A DNA stretch of 64,000 bases from Apostichopus japonicus (lineage: Eukaryota; Echinodermata; Holothuroidea; Aspidochirotida; Stichopodidae): positions 23,807,999-23,871,998 of the forward strand of contig NC_092565.1 of the NCBI RefSeq assembly GCF_037975245.1. Reading direction: 5' to 3'. The translations under genes and the position numbers were made by a program. Below, one piece after another: positions 40,150-53,800 of the stretch. The notes below the pieces were generated by a model. It worked only from the letters and a program-made list of their open reading frames with translations, ran no database searches and was not told the DNA's origin. Positions within the stretch are counted from its first letter, which is position 1. Each line of letters begins with the position of its first letter.

Positions 40150-43100
40150 GTAAGCATTTTTCTCTCCTTTTACACTCTTCATTTTTTTCTCAATGTCATC
40201 ATACATGTACAGAATGTGGCTTGCTCTTTTGTAGGAAGAACAGTAAATGCAGTATTTCTACGATATGAACACAAGCTACAATTCAGGGTAACACTGAATG
40301 AAATATTTGTCCGGTATGAAAAAGAAACCAAAATCTACACACATTTCCGAATACCCTGAATTGAAAATATGTGTGCAATTATAATTAGTGTTCGACCGAT
40401 AATCGGTTAGACAATCCGCATCGGGCCGATTATCAGACAATCGGTAAATAATCGGCATCGGCAAAATCCATTGCGCTACCGATTATTTGGAACCGATTAT
40501 TACGTTCCACATAAAGGATTGTATTTTTCCGCGCTTTTGATACACCACAACCACAACAGGAGAAAAATGTTGATCTTTTGATTCAATGCTATTCATAGCC
40601 GGGAAAGGTGCGCTAATCTACCGTGTAACGGTATCGCAAGTCCCTCACGCGAGTTTGTACAAATGCTGTTCGATGCACTATCCAGTTATGGCAGTTAACA
40701 TTATGCAGTACACCCGCGTATTGACATACAGTATACCCGCGATAAGCTTAGGGGGATGACGTTTTTTTTTTCAATTCGATTGTTGCATCTAAAAAAACCA
40801 CCTGTCATCATATTAAACGTTTGATAAAGATTAATTGTCTATACTAAATAAAAACACCAAATCAATATACTTTTGAACCACTTTGGCCATTTCACCGTAG
40901 GTGAAAACTGGAAAGTGAAGACAATAACATTAGGCTTTGTTCATTGTGAGATCTACGTACATTAGGCTAGTCTGGCTGAAGAACGGTTGAGCTTCAGAAC
41001 TGTTAAGTTTGAAAATGCACCCAAGATTTTACAAATGACAAAAAATGATGAAATCAAGGCTCCAAATACTCCTAAAAATCCCTAAACACGTTTGGCGACA
41101 GTCCTAAGTAGTTCTACTGCATTACAGTATTTTGTGATTAGGCAAACATTCTTACGCATATTTTTGCTGCATGTACCATATGTGCTAACAGTAACCAAAA
41201 TCCTTACCGCAACCGACTAAAAGCAAGTCTGATTTCCAGTGACACGCCGCGACAAAGTCAATGGGACTTCAGTGTGCGAATTCTCCCACATGTAGTTAAG
41301 TCAATGGAGAAGCGCCATTGACTTACTGTGTATGATCGTTTGAAACAACGTTCGTTCGATCGCAAGTTTTACCGCGCAGATTTTTTACCGCGCAGAATCA
41401 TTGAAAACTTGAAGCAAACGTTCGGGATTGTTTAATTTTTCATAATAAAATAAAATTGTCAGCAAACTGCTTATCCACTAAAGAGCCTGTGTAAGAATAT
41501 GTTATAAGTAATGTGGCGTTACATTTTGATCCTGCTAGGATCGAAACGTCAGGTCAACTTACTCTTAATAGTCATAGGCCTACACATTATTTTTCATATC
41601 AAATTATATATTTCAATATCAGCTAACGAAATAACGAATATTTTATTTACGTGCGATAAACTTTTTACTTTAGTTACGTTGGAGTTGCAACACTGATAAT
41701 GGTTCTGATAGCAGTTGTAAAAGCTGTCCCTAACTTTTTCGTTTTTCATTTCGTAGCCAATGGCTACTATTTTCCCCCTTCTGTAGTCTGTACAATACTG
41801 TGTTGTGGCGGGATTGCAATATTGCGACTCCTCGTTATAATCGTAAATCGCCCTATGTATGTATAACAGTGTTCTTCACTTGCTCCATTAAACTTTACTG
41901 TGAAAAGTTAAGTCGTTCATTTACATCTTTGATTGTATTGGCCTAGCCTAGTTGGTAATCATGCATAACACTAAATCATACATTAGGCCAGTTCCACGAA
42001 AATTTTGAAATAATCGGTAATCGGCAATCGGCCGATTGTCACAGGAATTAATCGGTAATCGGTAAAACCGATTGTCATACAATCGGTCGAACACTAATTA
42101 TAATGCTACATAAAATGGACAGGGGCATTGTGGGGGAGGGGGGGGGCAAGGAGAGTGATATATACCGTTGTAAATTGAATATTTGTTCAGTATGAATGCG
42201 ACTTATAAAATTACAAAATGGAAAACTCTGTGTAGCTAAAGTTGCTGTAGTACTTGTTAGTAGAACATGAAAGATTACTTACAAAGGGAAAAATATCTTT
42301 TCAAACAGGGACAATGACTTGAATCTGGCATGAAACCAGACATTAACAATTGGGGTGCAAAAGGGCTGTGCAGGTATAACGTTGACAAACAGAAGTTGAG
42401 AACTGGCCAAATTATTCTCATCTATTCTCGCAAATCCTTTATAAATCAGTGAAGTAGAACTGGGTTAAATATATATACTGATCTGCTTTTATTTTCGATT
42501 GCGTGTCTTTTTGTACTGACTGCCCCAAGTGGCAAGGAAGCCATTTAGTCTTCATTGTTTAGGGTGTTGTAATTCTGCAAATTTCAACTCAGTTTGTAAA
42601 CTTTGTCTTCAGAGGTCTTTGTGTGCCTTTTGCGGGGTCTGTAGGCTCACTCACGTTCTGACACTAGGACATGTGTAGTTGTGAAAACAAATTAGAGGGA
42701 ATCAGTCGTTAGTGCAGTTTACAATTAGCATGAATATCAATTATCGATCACAAAATCTTTGTTGTCCAATGTCCCGGAGCAGTTTCCGTAAGTTTGTTAA
42801 CTTACACGTAACGATCAGGTTTCAAATTCTTCTGAGGAAGCATGTTCATTTTCATTCATTTTCCCATTGCCTTATATATGGAATAGATTATCATAGTCTA
42901 CTACTACTTAAGTGTCTGATTGTTGTTTGTATCAAGATTTTACCCCGTTACAAAAGTGTTATTTTTCGATCACACAGTCACAACAATAAAGGTTCATTAG
43001 GCTAGCGGTTGAGTGCCTAGCACACAGTAGGTTATAGCCATTTATTACGTGATATCAGATAAGAGCCATTGACACCTTTCTAGATTTGAACACCAGTTTA

Positions 43101-46100
43101 AATTCAAGCTGCGGCAAATGTTTTTGATGATATTTTCAGAGTGTGCTTTTTTAGAATGTGAAAAGGGTTACTTTATGAGTAGAATTTACTTCGCTCCTCG
43201 CTTACCTGTCTCCCCAAAACCTTAGCACTCTCAGCCCACCATGTCTAGAATGAACTGGTAACCTTTCAACTTCACACTTCGTTACAATGCCAGGATTATT
43301 TACGTCGCAGTGTTTGCATCATTTGTAGATTTTTTAAATTTTCAGAAATCCCCTGATCCACAATTGTGACAAGGAAGCTTATGACAAATGAGGTCATTGA
43401 ATTAGAATAGTGAACCAGTCACTTTGAAATTGCTTAAAACCTTTTAGCACTTGATAAGTGGGCAAAGGGGTTTCAGTGGGAATTTTGGTACAGTAGGTGG
43501 TTTTAATTAAAAAAGTAAGGCAACTTGTGTAACCTATCTTAAGTTCAGCTCATGATATAAAACACAAATGCTTTTTTTTGGTCTTATTTCTGAATACAAT
43601 CATCAGCTAATCAATTCACAAACATGGAAAATAGTATATATATATTCAATCATTTAGAAGGCATGATATTGCATTACATGGGTGTCTTATAGTGGAAAAT
43701 AAGTTACTGTAATTGATGAAACTTTGATTATCCGAACTATCTTCGGTCCAGACCAGTTTGGTTATCATGGTTTAACTGTAAAGCATTGCTTTGCGCCTTT
43801 GTCACTACTGCACTTGAATTATATTCCTGGGCAGTCTTTACTTCAGCAGCGTATTTTATTCCCAAACTGTGTCTAACATTGCCATGAAAATATGAGTTTC
43901 AAGTAGATCGTCTGAACCGCACTGTCAAATGGTCGTTGATTTGATCTGTTTGCACACTCTGGGCAATGATTAATTAGAACAACAGACAGGACAACAGTGC
44001 TGTGTCATGGATTGCAGAATGAACAAAACTGATACCGGTCATCAAAATGTGCTGTGAAATGCATTTGGTTTTAACTTGATTTATGACTGTCATGTGTTAC
44101 CAGTTGTTTGATTTAGTCCATGGGTTTTCTGTGAGATAAGTGCACCCATTCAATATGGTATTGTATCATCGTAAAGAGTCACACCAGGTCCCTCGGGTCC
44201 TTACCAAATGGGTGAAGCTATTTGAACAGTAGGTTTACTTCAGGACAAATATTCAAATCGACTGGTAAATTTTTTTTTTGTGGAAACGGACCTACTTTTT
44301 TAGTCTTGATTTGTTTACTGGTAGCCTGGTACTTCAGTATCCGGCTGTCTGGACGATTTTTTTCCCCTGTTTTTAAACACCTGCACGACACTTCAGCGAC
44401 AAACAAATAAGAGGACCCTGATACCAGCCACCAGTACCTTACACTACATGACTATAGTACAGTATGCAGCTGTAGTTGTCAGTAGTTGTTTCTAGTAGTA
44501 CTCACTTAAAAGCACACAAGATGCTTTGTGTGTTGAATTTACCACACAATCATGTAAGTTACATCTTACTGGACTGTGAAATGAATGATTTAAGTTACTT
44601 GGAAAGGACATGTTTCTCTAGTACATCAATATGAACGACTTAATACTATAGTGGGCGTAAACTTAGGAGCTTTGAAAAGGAGGTTTGTAAACGAAGCAAA
44701 AGTTCAAACATTAACTTTGGGGTCCCAAGCTTAGTTGGGATAATTGGTTTATAACTTATGAAATCAGATGTTTTTACTGGTTAGAGAAAGAAATCACCAG
44801 TAACTATTTGTGGAGCAGAAGTTTCTCACATCATCAGAAATGTTGCATTTGTGGATGGATAAATTGAGGGGGGGGGGAGAGGGGGGACAGCAACCACACC
44901 AAGTTACAAGCAGCTCCATTTGACAGTTTTCCACTGTTACCTGAATTATGTGGCAATCCCTGTGAGGCGTCTTTACCTCCAGGGTAAAATGTTTAGGCTA
45001 CGCCAGTCTGTAATTTAAGTAGGTGAAATTCTGCTAGGATTCTATATTGTTCAATGTTATTGCCCTTTCAGAAGAACCTTGGGCTTAGGTTAAGTATAAA
45101 AAAAAGAAGCTATGCAGGGTCTAACTAAAGAACTGACAAGCTCCATCTTTGTAACAAAGTCTAATATAATTTGTATGACAATGTGTTTTGAGGGTATGTT
45201 TGGGCAATTCCATAAGAGAGCTTGTTTACATTTCATATCAGGCTAGATGTTTTCTGATCTTTGTTCTGGTAATAAATATTCCAGCACATTGTCATTCAAA
45301 GTAGTTAACAAAGAAAACTGTCTGGGTTAGGAGGGGTTAAATGTTGGGAAGAATTATTATCATTTCTCCAATTTAAGCAGAATTTTTTTGTACAGATCCA
45401 AGCCATTTGATCCTGCAGACACTGCACTGTAGGTAGTTGTCCAGTCACAGCAATGAGGTCACGTACTGTGCTTGTGTGTGACTGACTCAGAAGCATTCAT
45501 TCCAAGTTCATGGTTGGTGAAGGAATGAAAGCTCCATTCAAAAACCCTATTTGTGTCTCCTTGAATACCCCAGCTTTACCCCTTGAGGGATATTCTTAAG
45601 TCTCTCAATGCATTAAAAAAGTGAAAAGCTGGCTTCAAAAGCTTGAATACAACCACAAATGTGCCTCAAGGATTGACTATACTTCCCCCATTGTGCGAGC
45701 CAACTTTTACTGCTTAAATCAGCCATTCAAAGTACTCTCTGATGGGGATGTTGTGTAGTAAAATCTTATGCCTGAAATCCCAATTTTTTGTGGAAGGACA
45801 GTTTATATCACTGTTTATTTTTCCAGGGCTAGATTTTTTAAAAGGGAAAAGAATTTTTTTTATAAGCCATCTTTTGAATGATCCATTACTTCTAGGTTGG
45901 TTTCAACATCTTTGAATCATTCTTAAATATATTTTTGTAGTTAGAGATCTCGAGGAAAAAAAGTGCTGTTGTTGCATGTGATATTGATTTTCTGACAAAG
46001 TGTTTAATGTTTGTCCCCTTGAACCGTGTTTTGCTGTAGATAGTTTAATGTACTGTATGTGTAATGGAGGAACATTAAGAGTCAGTTTACTTGTGCCTGA

Positions 46101-46976
46101 AGAATCTTGATCAATGGTACTTGTTGTCGTCGTCGATGGTGATTCCAAACCCTAATGCTTGGAACTGTGGATGGTGTAACACTGCATTTTGTGTTAAATT
46201 TGTCACAGTCTGGAGGTGCCAAAATTCACCATGAAAGGGAAGATATAAGATACCTGACAATAATATGGTTCTGTTACTTTATTCCTATAAAATCACACCA
46301 GATTTCTGAAATGGGAGTATAACAAGTCCAAAGTTTGCAAACTTTTTGAGAAAAGGGCAAAATTTGTGGAACACATATTTCTTTTATATTTCAATGAATG
46401 ATTTCAATGGGTTAGTAACTTGAGCAGTGAAACTAGTGTTAAAAAGGAAGCAAGGAAAAACAAAAGAGGATATTAGTGTGGTTGATGAGGAGCAGTGACG
46501 TGCATATGTCTGTTTTAATAATCAAGTATGAACACCTTCTAGCAGTTATTCCTCTCAGCATATTTTGTTATCAATTGAATGTGCATGATGAAAGTATCTC
46601 TTAAAATAAATATTAATAGGATCCACTTTTATCTCTTACAGCAGACCCCTCCATCATACAACAGCGGGTAACCAATGTCTCCCATTGATAATGCATGCAT
46701 CAAATGTTTTTGCATCATTTGTACATGCTGTTCTCAAAACTTTGTTGTTTCACACTGTAAACTATCAGATTGAAGAGAAAATTGATGTGATTGATGGAAT
46801 GGACCTTGTCTTACCCGCACAGAGCAATTTCTCAAACAGAGCTCAAAATGCTTAAAATATAACATTGTAGTGAGTATAGTTAAATGGACTAGCAGCAATG
46901 TGAAGTCAGTGGTATTATGTGCTGGGAAGTACATTTTCAACAGTAATTAAGCATTTTCTCATTTCTCTCTCTGCAG
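40150..46976 (+). other. Intron between signal-peptide exon and FN3 exon a (phase 1)
   Basis: It is 6,827 bp and begins GTAAGC and ends in a CT-rich tract with CTGCAG. It holds the complete hAT element at 40,386-42,096. G-rich short tracts occur at 42,131-42,146 and 44,870-44,887. I see no other phase-compatible exon with protein similarity; the rest is AT-rich sequence with few CpG. Confidence 0.7.
40378..42104. mobile_element. Non-autonomous hAT-type DNA transposon with 8-bp target duplication
   Basis: The element spans 40,386-42,096 (1,711 bp). Its ends are inverted copies of TAGTGTTCGACCGAT, and both flanks carry the same 8 bp, ATTATAAT (40,378-40,385 and 42,097-42,104). An 8-bp duplication and short terminal inverted repeats are hallmarks of the hAT superfamily. 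Both ends hold clusters of subterminal ATCGG/CCGAT repeats, as in hAT ends bound by transposase. The longest internal ORF is only 61 codons and no transposase is seen, so it would need a helper. A hairpin with an 11-bp stem lies at 41,297-41,325. The element is rich in CpG compared with the intron around it, which fits a fairly recent insertion. Confidence 0.88.
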
Positions 46977-47108
46977 AAATCCATCCTCCACCTGAAAACT
47001 TCAACGTAGTACCAGTGGGTTCAGAAGTATTTAACGTGTCCTGGTCTTTACCGACTTTGCAAGTTCTTCCACGGAAGTGCATTATAAAAGTTTGCAAAGA
47101 AAACAATG
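46977..47108 (+). CDS. FGFR: Receptor exon: first half of FN3 domain
   Basis: 132 nt, phase 1 in and phase 1 out. It encodes residues 34-77. The acceptor is a strong CT tract ending CTGCAG; the donor is ATG|GTAAGA. The peptide starts HPPPENFNVVPVGS and continues FNVSWSLP. Proline before the first strand and the buried Trp (residue 56) in FNVSW are typical of strands A and B of a fibronectin type III fold. Cys68 and Cys73 are not usual FN3 residues and may form a local disulfide with each other or with Cys80 in the next exon. A sequon lies at Asn53, and Asn77 becomes a sequon after splicing. FN3 modules are protein-protein interaction folds of cell-surface receptors. Confidence 0.82.
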
Positions 47109-48148
47109 GTAAGAAGTTGCGTCTCTCTGTTCTGAAACAGCAGTTTGCATTTGGTTGGCAATTTTATCAAACCCTGTTGCATAATGGAATATTACTAAAA
47201 AAAACCAAAAAACTTTGCAATTATTCAAATGTTCCAAGTTTCCATTAGGTATTTTAACCTTCAAGGGCAGGCAGAAGGTTAATCAGCGAGTACATACAGT
47301 TATGAAATTAAGTCAAATCCTTAACATTTTGTCACCCAGTTTCATTATCATAATGGTTATAATCTTCATGTACTAATACATGTAGAAATATTTTTTCCCC
47401 AAAAATTCTGTGTTGGAAGTGAAAATCAATTAGTCATGCTAATGGACCTAACATATTGTAATGAGACTTTTTATTATCAAATATCATGGAAAGATTCATG
47501 AATTATTATTCAAAACACTTCCTAAATAGGATAACACAATTGAAAAGATGGTATTACGGTCAGTAACCTATGCGATACCTTTGACATGCAACATCTGATT
47601 GGCTTTATGGTATATATGTGTTCCCCTTTACAGTGATCAGAATCATATATCATGTATTCATGAAGCCACCTTTGAGATATAACAGTGGACCTTGTATACA
47701 TTCCTCATAAAACATGTGACAACCATGTTACAGAAAAGGATGAAGTTTCAAAAGTAGAAGAAAAACTAATAATTGTTCAGACAGTTGTTTGTTTATATGC
47801 TTCTCAAAGATTACCTCTCGCAAAGTTTTAGTTTCAAATATTGGCGTTTATTAAATTTGTCCAGACTGAGCTGACTTTGGTGTTATATATTACAGTTCAG
47901 CCTACAGAATAGTTCATCTTGCCATAAATATCAAACAGTTTGGTTGAAGAAATATTGAGATTGAATGTCCTGTAGTCTCTAAAAGTAGACTGTACTATGC
48001 TGTACAGAAACCTCTACATACCTTGATCTACTAATGAAGTCTTTATTAATAACTAGATTGACTTTATATTACTCTAATACTGGTATTTATGGAACCACAT
48101 TCAGGTATTTAATGTACTGTTTTGTCATCTTTTCTTCTGTTCTTGAAG
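47109..48148 (+). other. Intron inside the FN3 domain (phase 1)
   Basis: 1,040 bp with GTAAGA donor and TTCTTGAAG acceptor. AT-rich, few CpG. No repeat or extra exon recognised. Confidence 0.7.
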
Positions 48149-48316
48149 CAACATGCGAGACCGAGGAAGTGAGGTCGTACCCTAACCTGACGGATATATG
48201 GACACTGTTAGAGGACTATGAACCACTTACCAACTATTCTTTCTGGGTGGAGATGCTATATAATGATGATGTCACTGTGTCTTCACCTGTCATCTATGCA
48301 ATGGGACTCTCACCAA
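48149..48316 (+). CDS. FGFR: Receptor exon: second half of FN3 domain
   Basis: 168 nt, phase 1 in and phase 1 out, residues 78-133. The peptide contains LEDYEPLTNYSFWVEML followed by a final strand VSSPVIYAMG. The L-x(n)-L-x-P-x-T-x-Y-x-F-x-V pattern is the E-F loop and F strand of FN3 domains, with the conserved Tyr at residue 107. Together with the previous exon it makes one FN3 domain of about 95 residues, a normal length. Sequons occur at Asn90 and Asn106. The acceptor (TTCTTGAAG) is acceptable rather than strong; the donor is CCAA|GTAAGT. Because this and the previous exon are both symmetric in phase 1, either one or the whole FN3 unit (300 nt) could be skipped without a frameshift. Confidence 0.82.
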
Positions 48317-48883
48317 GTAAGTAGTGAAGATACAAAGCCATGTATTGTATTTGCAGAGAAAATGTTTTTTTCTGCCTTCTAAATTCAGCCAGAATTATAC
48401 TGCTGGCTCTCTGCATACGTTTGAGTAGGTGTCCCTCACCATGAGACAGTATGTTACTATCTATAGCAAGTATCAGCCTTGGCCTAGATCAGTTTGATAG
48501 CAGATATGTCTATGCCTAGGCTGATTTTGAACGAAAAACCCAACTTATTGCACTAACATGCTTTAATTACCAAAAGAGTGGAAAGCCTGGAATTTCCTTA
48601 TGAATAGTATTTCCCTCAAAAGTACTTTGCTATTTTGCTTTGGCTGGAGAGCTGAATAGGATCAACAACAACAACAACAACATTGACCACAGGAGGGAAC
48701 TGTAAATTTTGATACGGGAATTAAAAGTGTTGATTAAAATTCATACATAAGACTGCTGTAAATGGTCTTTCTGACATATACCCGAATAACATTATTGGCA
48801 GCACATTCACATACTTGCTTAACATCATTCATCACATTTTGTGTCAGTTTTGGTTCCTCCTCTTGGCTTTCATCCATGAAAGA

Positions 48884-48959
48884 AAGATGTCACAGGTGAC
48901 ACATCACATCCTAGCTTGTTTAAGATGTCACAGGTGACACATGACTTCCTAGCTTGTTC
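48884..48959. repeat. 38-bp tandem duplication with a small palindromic core
   Basis: Two near-identical copies start at 48,884 and 48,922. Each contains TGTCACAGGTGACA, an inverted repeat of 6 bp around AG. Confidence 0.75.
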
Positions 48960-49845
48960 TTTGTTTTCTTCCTCAAGTAGCTTTGGAAGTATGTGAAGCT
49001 TCTTTGGTATTGCAAGTTCTTGTGTATTAACCTCAGGGACCAGGTCATAGCCCCCCTGAAACTATCTCTTTAGGGATTGGTTGAACTGTTCCTGTCCAAA
49101 CCTCTCTGAATGATTTGAGACCGTCTCCAAGTGGGGGAGACCCTTTTATGGTTCTTTGGAGGTGAAGTGAAGGGTAACTAACAAGGAGGACTAAAACATT
49201 AAAAAAAAAAAATTCTTTTTTTCCTTTTGTCCCCTCTCAAAGTTAATGATTGATGTTGTTCTTGTGTGTTTATGATGCAATGCTCCAGTTACTAGTGCCT
49301 GGGGTAGAAGCTAGCTGCTAGGTGATATGCATATATGGATACAGCAAATGTTCCATGACAAATTAATGACATTTGACAGGCGATGAGACAGAAACGGCTA
49401 AAGATAAGGCTTCCCGTTCCAGGGCTAGGAGAGTAATGATTAAGTCGTCAGGAAAAGAATTTTAGCAGCAACATTCCAGACTCTTGGCGAAAGTGAACCC
49501 ACTTAGATGTGGAAAACCTCAGGTATGCGGAAGGACAGGATGATTGTAATAAACCAAAGTCGTTTACATCCGTGGTTATATATTCTTGTCTTGATAAACT
49601 TCAGAGTCATGGCTAACCTAGCAGTGTGGAAATTAAGGTTGTCATATTTTAATTTGTTTAATTTTAATATTTAGAAAAGACTGGTGGCATGTCTACTTCA
49701 TAGTTAGTTATTATCAGATCTGCAACTCAACTGTGTCCTCTCCTGTTGGAAAAGTTGCAGAGAAATTACACTGAAGGAACCCTTCAAGATTGGGGAAGAT
49801 ACTGTGAAGATGTGATCACATGGTTACAACCTGCGTATACTCACC

Positions 49846-50876
49846 TCCCCCCTCCTCCTCACCAACACACACACACACATATACCTCCCTCCCTCCTCCT
49901 CACCAACACACACACACATACCTCCTTCCCTCCCTCCTTCCCTCCTCCTCACCAACACACACAAATACCTCCCTCCTCCTCCTCACCAACACACACACAC
50001 ACCCATACCTCCCTCGTCTTCACCAACACACACATACTGTATACCTCCGTCATCATACAACACATACATATACCTCCCTCCCTCCTGCTCACCAACACAC
50101 ACACACATATACCTCCTTCCCTCCCTCCTTCCCTCCTCCTCACCAACACACACAAATACCTCCCTCCTCCTCCTCCTCACCAACACACACACACACCCAT
50201 ACCTCCCTCGTCTTCACCAACACACACATACTGTATACCTTCGTCATCATACAACACATACATATACCTCCCTCCCTCCTGCTCACCAACACGCACACAC
50301 ATATACCTCCTTCCCTCCCTCCTTCCCTCCTCCTCACCAACACACACAAATACCTCCCTCCTCCTCCTCCTCACCAACACACACACACACCCATACCTCC
50401 CTCGTCTTCACCAACACACATACTGTATACCTTCGTCATCATACAACACATACATATACCTCCCTCCCTCCTGCTCACCAACACACACACACATATACCT
50501 CCTTCCCTCCCTCCTTCCCTCCTCACCAACACACACAAATACCTCCCTCCTCCTCCTCCTCACCAACACACACACCCATACCTCCCTCGTCTTCACCAAC
50601 ACACACATACTGTATACCTCCGTCATCATACAACACATACATATACCTCCCTCCCTCCTCCTCACCAACACACACACACATATACCTCCTTCCCTCCCTC
50701 CTTCCCTCCTCCTCACCAACACACACAAATACCTCCCTCCTCCTCCTCCTCACCAACACACACACACACCCATACCTCCCTCGTCTTCACCAACACACAC
50801 ATACTGTATACCTTCGTCATCATACAACACATACATATACCTCCCTCCCTCCTGCTCACCAACACACATACATACC
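49846..50876. repeat. CCTCCT/CACACA minisatellite with a higher-order unit of about 190 bp
   Basis: The plus strand is almost entirely C, T and A: blocks of CCTCC/CCTTCC alternate with ACACAC tracts. The marker CGTCATCATACAACAC recurs at 50,049, 50,242, 50,434, 50,621 and 50,815, so the higher-order period is 187-194 bp with about five copies. All plus-strand frames stay open because the units lack stop codons, giving Pro/Thr/His/Ser-rich ORFs of 378 and 368 codons that are not genes. Confidence 0.9.
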
Positions 50877-53800
50877 TCATGATACTTCAAATTCCTAAGA
50901 TGGATATCAGTTTTGTAGTTGAATGATTTTAAGTTTTTTGACATTATCCATAAATGTGATAAATCTCATTATGCCACATATCAAACAGAATGGGTGAAGT
51001 TTGCCAAGCATAGTAGCATCTTCTTGTGCACATATATGGGGGTGGGTGTTTGATGTAGCGAAGTCCTGTGCGTTTCCTTCTAATCATGCCTGGAAATATT
51101 GCTGGTATTGACTTATAATAAAAGCTTGGACTGCTTGTCTCTCATTCTCTCTCTGTATTGATTCAGATGTAGAAGCACAGGTAGTGATTGCAGTTAATAA
51201 TAAGATATCTTCATGGTGGCCTGCCTAGCTGATAATCATGTTTTTGTTGTTGAAGATAAAACTCCCTTGTCTACTACTTTAACTTTTTTAAATTTTGTTA
51301 TCATTGTTTGTTCAACTGGGATTTCCATTGATTATCAGAAAGCCAAGAGTCTATTTTGGGGGGGGGGGGGGGGGATCATTGCAAGACTCCCTGGTTGATA
51401 CCAAACTTCTGATGATAAGATTTACTATGTTGTCAGTATCTTCCATGGCTGTTTGAATGTCATTGAGGCATGGCTTACAGCAGCTAAGGAATGTTTCTCC
51501 CAGCAGTACAGCTTTCAGGTCAGTGCACTGCATGGGATAGCAGAGTTCATCACACAGTGTACAGATGGCTCTTGGAAAGTCTGGTCAGATACCAGTCAGT
51601 GATTCACTGTACACTTAGAAACATAATGGTTCACTGGTTTCTGTATTATTTGGGGTACAGTGTAGGTGCTCCTGAATGTTGGATGGAAGAATGTCAGCAG
51701 CTATTCCAAAAGTTTGTTCTGTTCCCCTCCCCTTCTCCCTCCCCCATATTTTGTCCTTTCTACAAAATATTACAAGTCATAAGGATGACCTTAGTTGTTT
51801 TGTTTTTCATTTTCAGACATCCTCAAGTTTAATCTTGTGCATGCATTTAGTATGATTCATTTGGATGAAAAGAAAGTCTTTCCATCTTTGTAACAGCTTC
51901 TAAGTTTAAGTCAGTCATGGTCACCGGAATTGCTAGGATACTGAAAAGTACATTAATCAAGAAAGACTATTGCTGCTGAATCCTTATTATAGTACTCTGT
52001 GGGGTATCAGAGACTTGAATCAAAAAGTTTCTCATTGGAAATAAAAAGTGTGTATCGACTGGTGTCAGTACAATTAGGTGAAACTTGCCCTTGGGGTTAA
52101 TCTTATGTATATTGTGGAATTTCTCTTACTTTAGCTATTTATTTATGTTATCAGTGATGAGACCATACAAAGCTTTTACATCTTCATGGTAAATTTGCAG
52201 TATAGATCCCACACAGATGTAAATTCCAAGAAAATTACAAAATAAAACTGTCCAGTTGGATCATTCAAGTTTTTTTTTAATTTTAGAGCGACTTTTCCAT
52301 CAGTATCTCTAGCTATCCCATTGATAATTTTGAAATCAAAAGGTTATAGCTGTGACCTTTTGTTGTACTTTCATGGAATATTCTTTAATGGAACCATCTG
52401 GTATGAATATATATTTTTATTTTCAACAGTACACTGGGCAAACATTACGCTGGCAGTTGTTTGTGTATTGCTGAACAGTGTCTTGACGGTTTCGTTAAAA
52501 GATATCACTTGGTTTAAAGCATCAGAATAGCTTCAGAACTTTTTCTGTTGGATAAAAAGTTTGATTATAGGGTATTAAAATTATTATGCTGGATGAACAT
52601 AACATCAATATAATCCCCATACATTTAGAACTTATAAAGGTTTTGAAAAAAAGAAAATTTAGACAACTAAATATCTATGTAGTTACGAGAAGATTGCGTA
52701 CAGTACAGTTGGAAAATCATTTGTAGACATGATTTGACTTTCTAGCATATCTTTGGGTCATTACTGTTCTGGTTAATGTGATACTGACTTAGAATGGGGA
52801 CCAGACTCTCATATTACAAGAATATTTTATACGATGGCTACATGAAACTCAGACATATTCACCAACTCATCTTGTACCAGTACTTACAACACTCTATTAC
52901 ACTAGGGAGCTGCTACTCTTAACTGATTACACTGTGCTAGATAACGCAAAGCTTCCACCATGTGGGTGGTCTCACCGGGTGAGAGAGAGATTTTTGCAGG
53001 GCAAATATCCTCCATAGAGCTAAGTTTTTCCATTTTGACTCATTGATTTGACCTTGAATGCTTGCTTAGATTGCAAGCACATTATGATTGTATAAATGCG
53101 ATAGTCTCCTTGGGTAAATAATTGCATTTATAAATATTTATATTATATTTATAGCATTTCAGGAGAGAAGGTATTGTTGGAACTGGTCTTCATTGTTTGA
53201 AAGCGTTCTCACAACCGTGTTTCAAGATTTCATTTAGTTTCATCATTTAATCATCTCAGTACATTTTTACAATGAAACCCAGCTGGAGCCTCAGTGCAGT
53301 GTACATCTGCTAATGGGCAAATATTGTGGGAAACCCTTCCCCCCCCACCCCCCTCACGGTCACTGACATTTATCTCATTGATGGATACTGCCAGGTCGAG
53401 AGAGAACGACCAAATCGAAAGGGGGAAAAAAATTGTTAACATCAGTTGTCCAACACTTAAATTAGTGATACTCAGTACTGTTTAAACATATGTGGGAAGA
53501 GAGGGTTGAGGTGGGGGAAAGTAGGGGCCAATAACAGAGAGCTCTCCTCAAGGGCAGAAAAGCAACATAAGTTTCACTGACAGACCAGTTACAAAGTGAT
53601 ATCCTTTGCATTAACCATTGACAAATGTTCCTGTTTGCATGTTTGTGCAAAACTTTTCAACAAGAATTTCCCACCTCCCATTGTCTAGATGTATCCATTT
53701 GCCAAAGTCACTGTCAATAAGGAAGTGTGGTACTTGAACAGAGCGTGTTGTGGAGGCATTACTCCTTAATAGCCTAGCATTTATCTTCAAGATGGCAGCC

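Noticed and set aside
49746-50926. Plus-strand ORFs of 378 and 368 codons (Pro/Thr/His/Ser-rich) and minus-strand partners
   Set aside because: They lie wholly in the CT/CA minisatellite and are open in more than one frame because the units lack stops. No signal, domain or splice structure.
51491-52530. ORFs at 51,491-51,832 and 52,321-52,530 as extra receptor exons
   Set aside because: No Ig or FN3 residues pattern and no phase-1 acceptor and donor pair around them.
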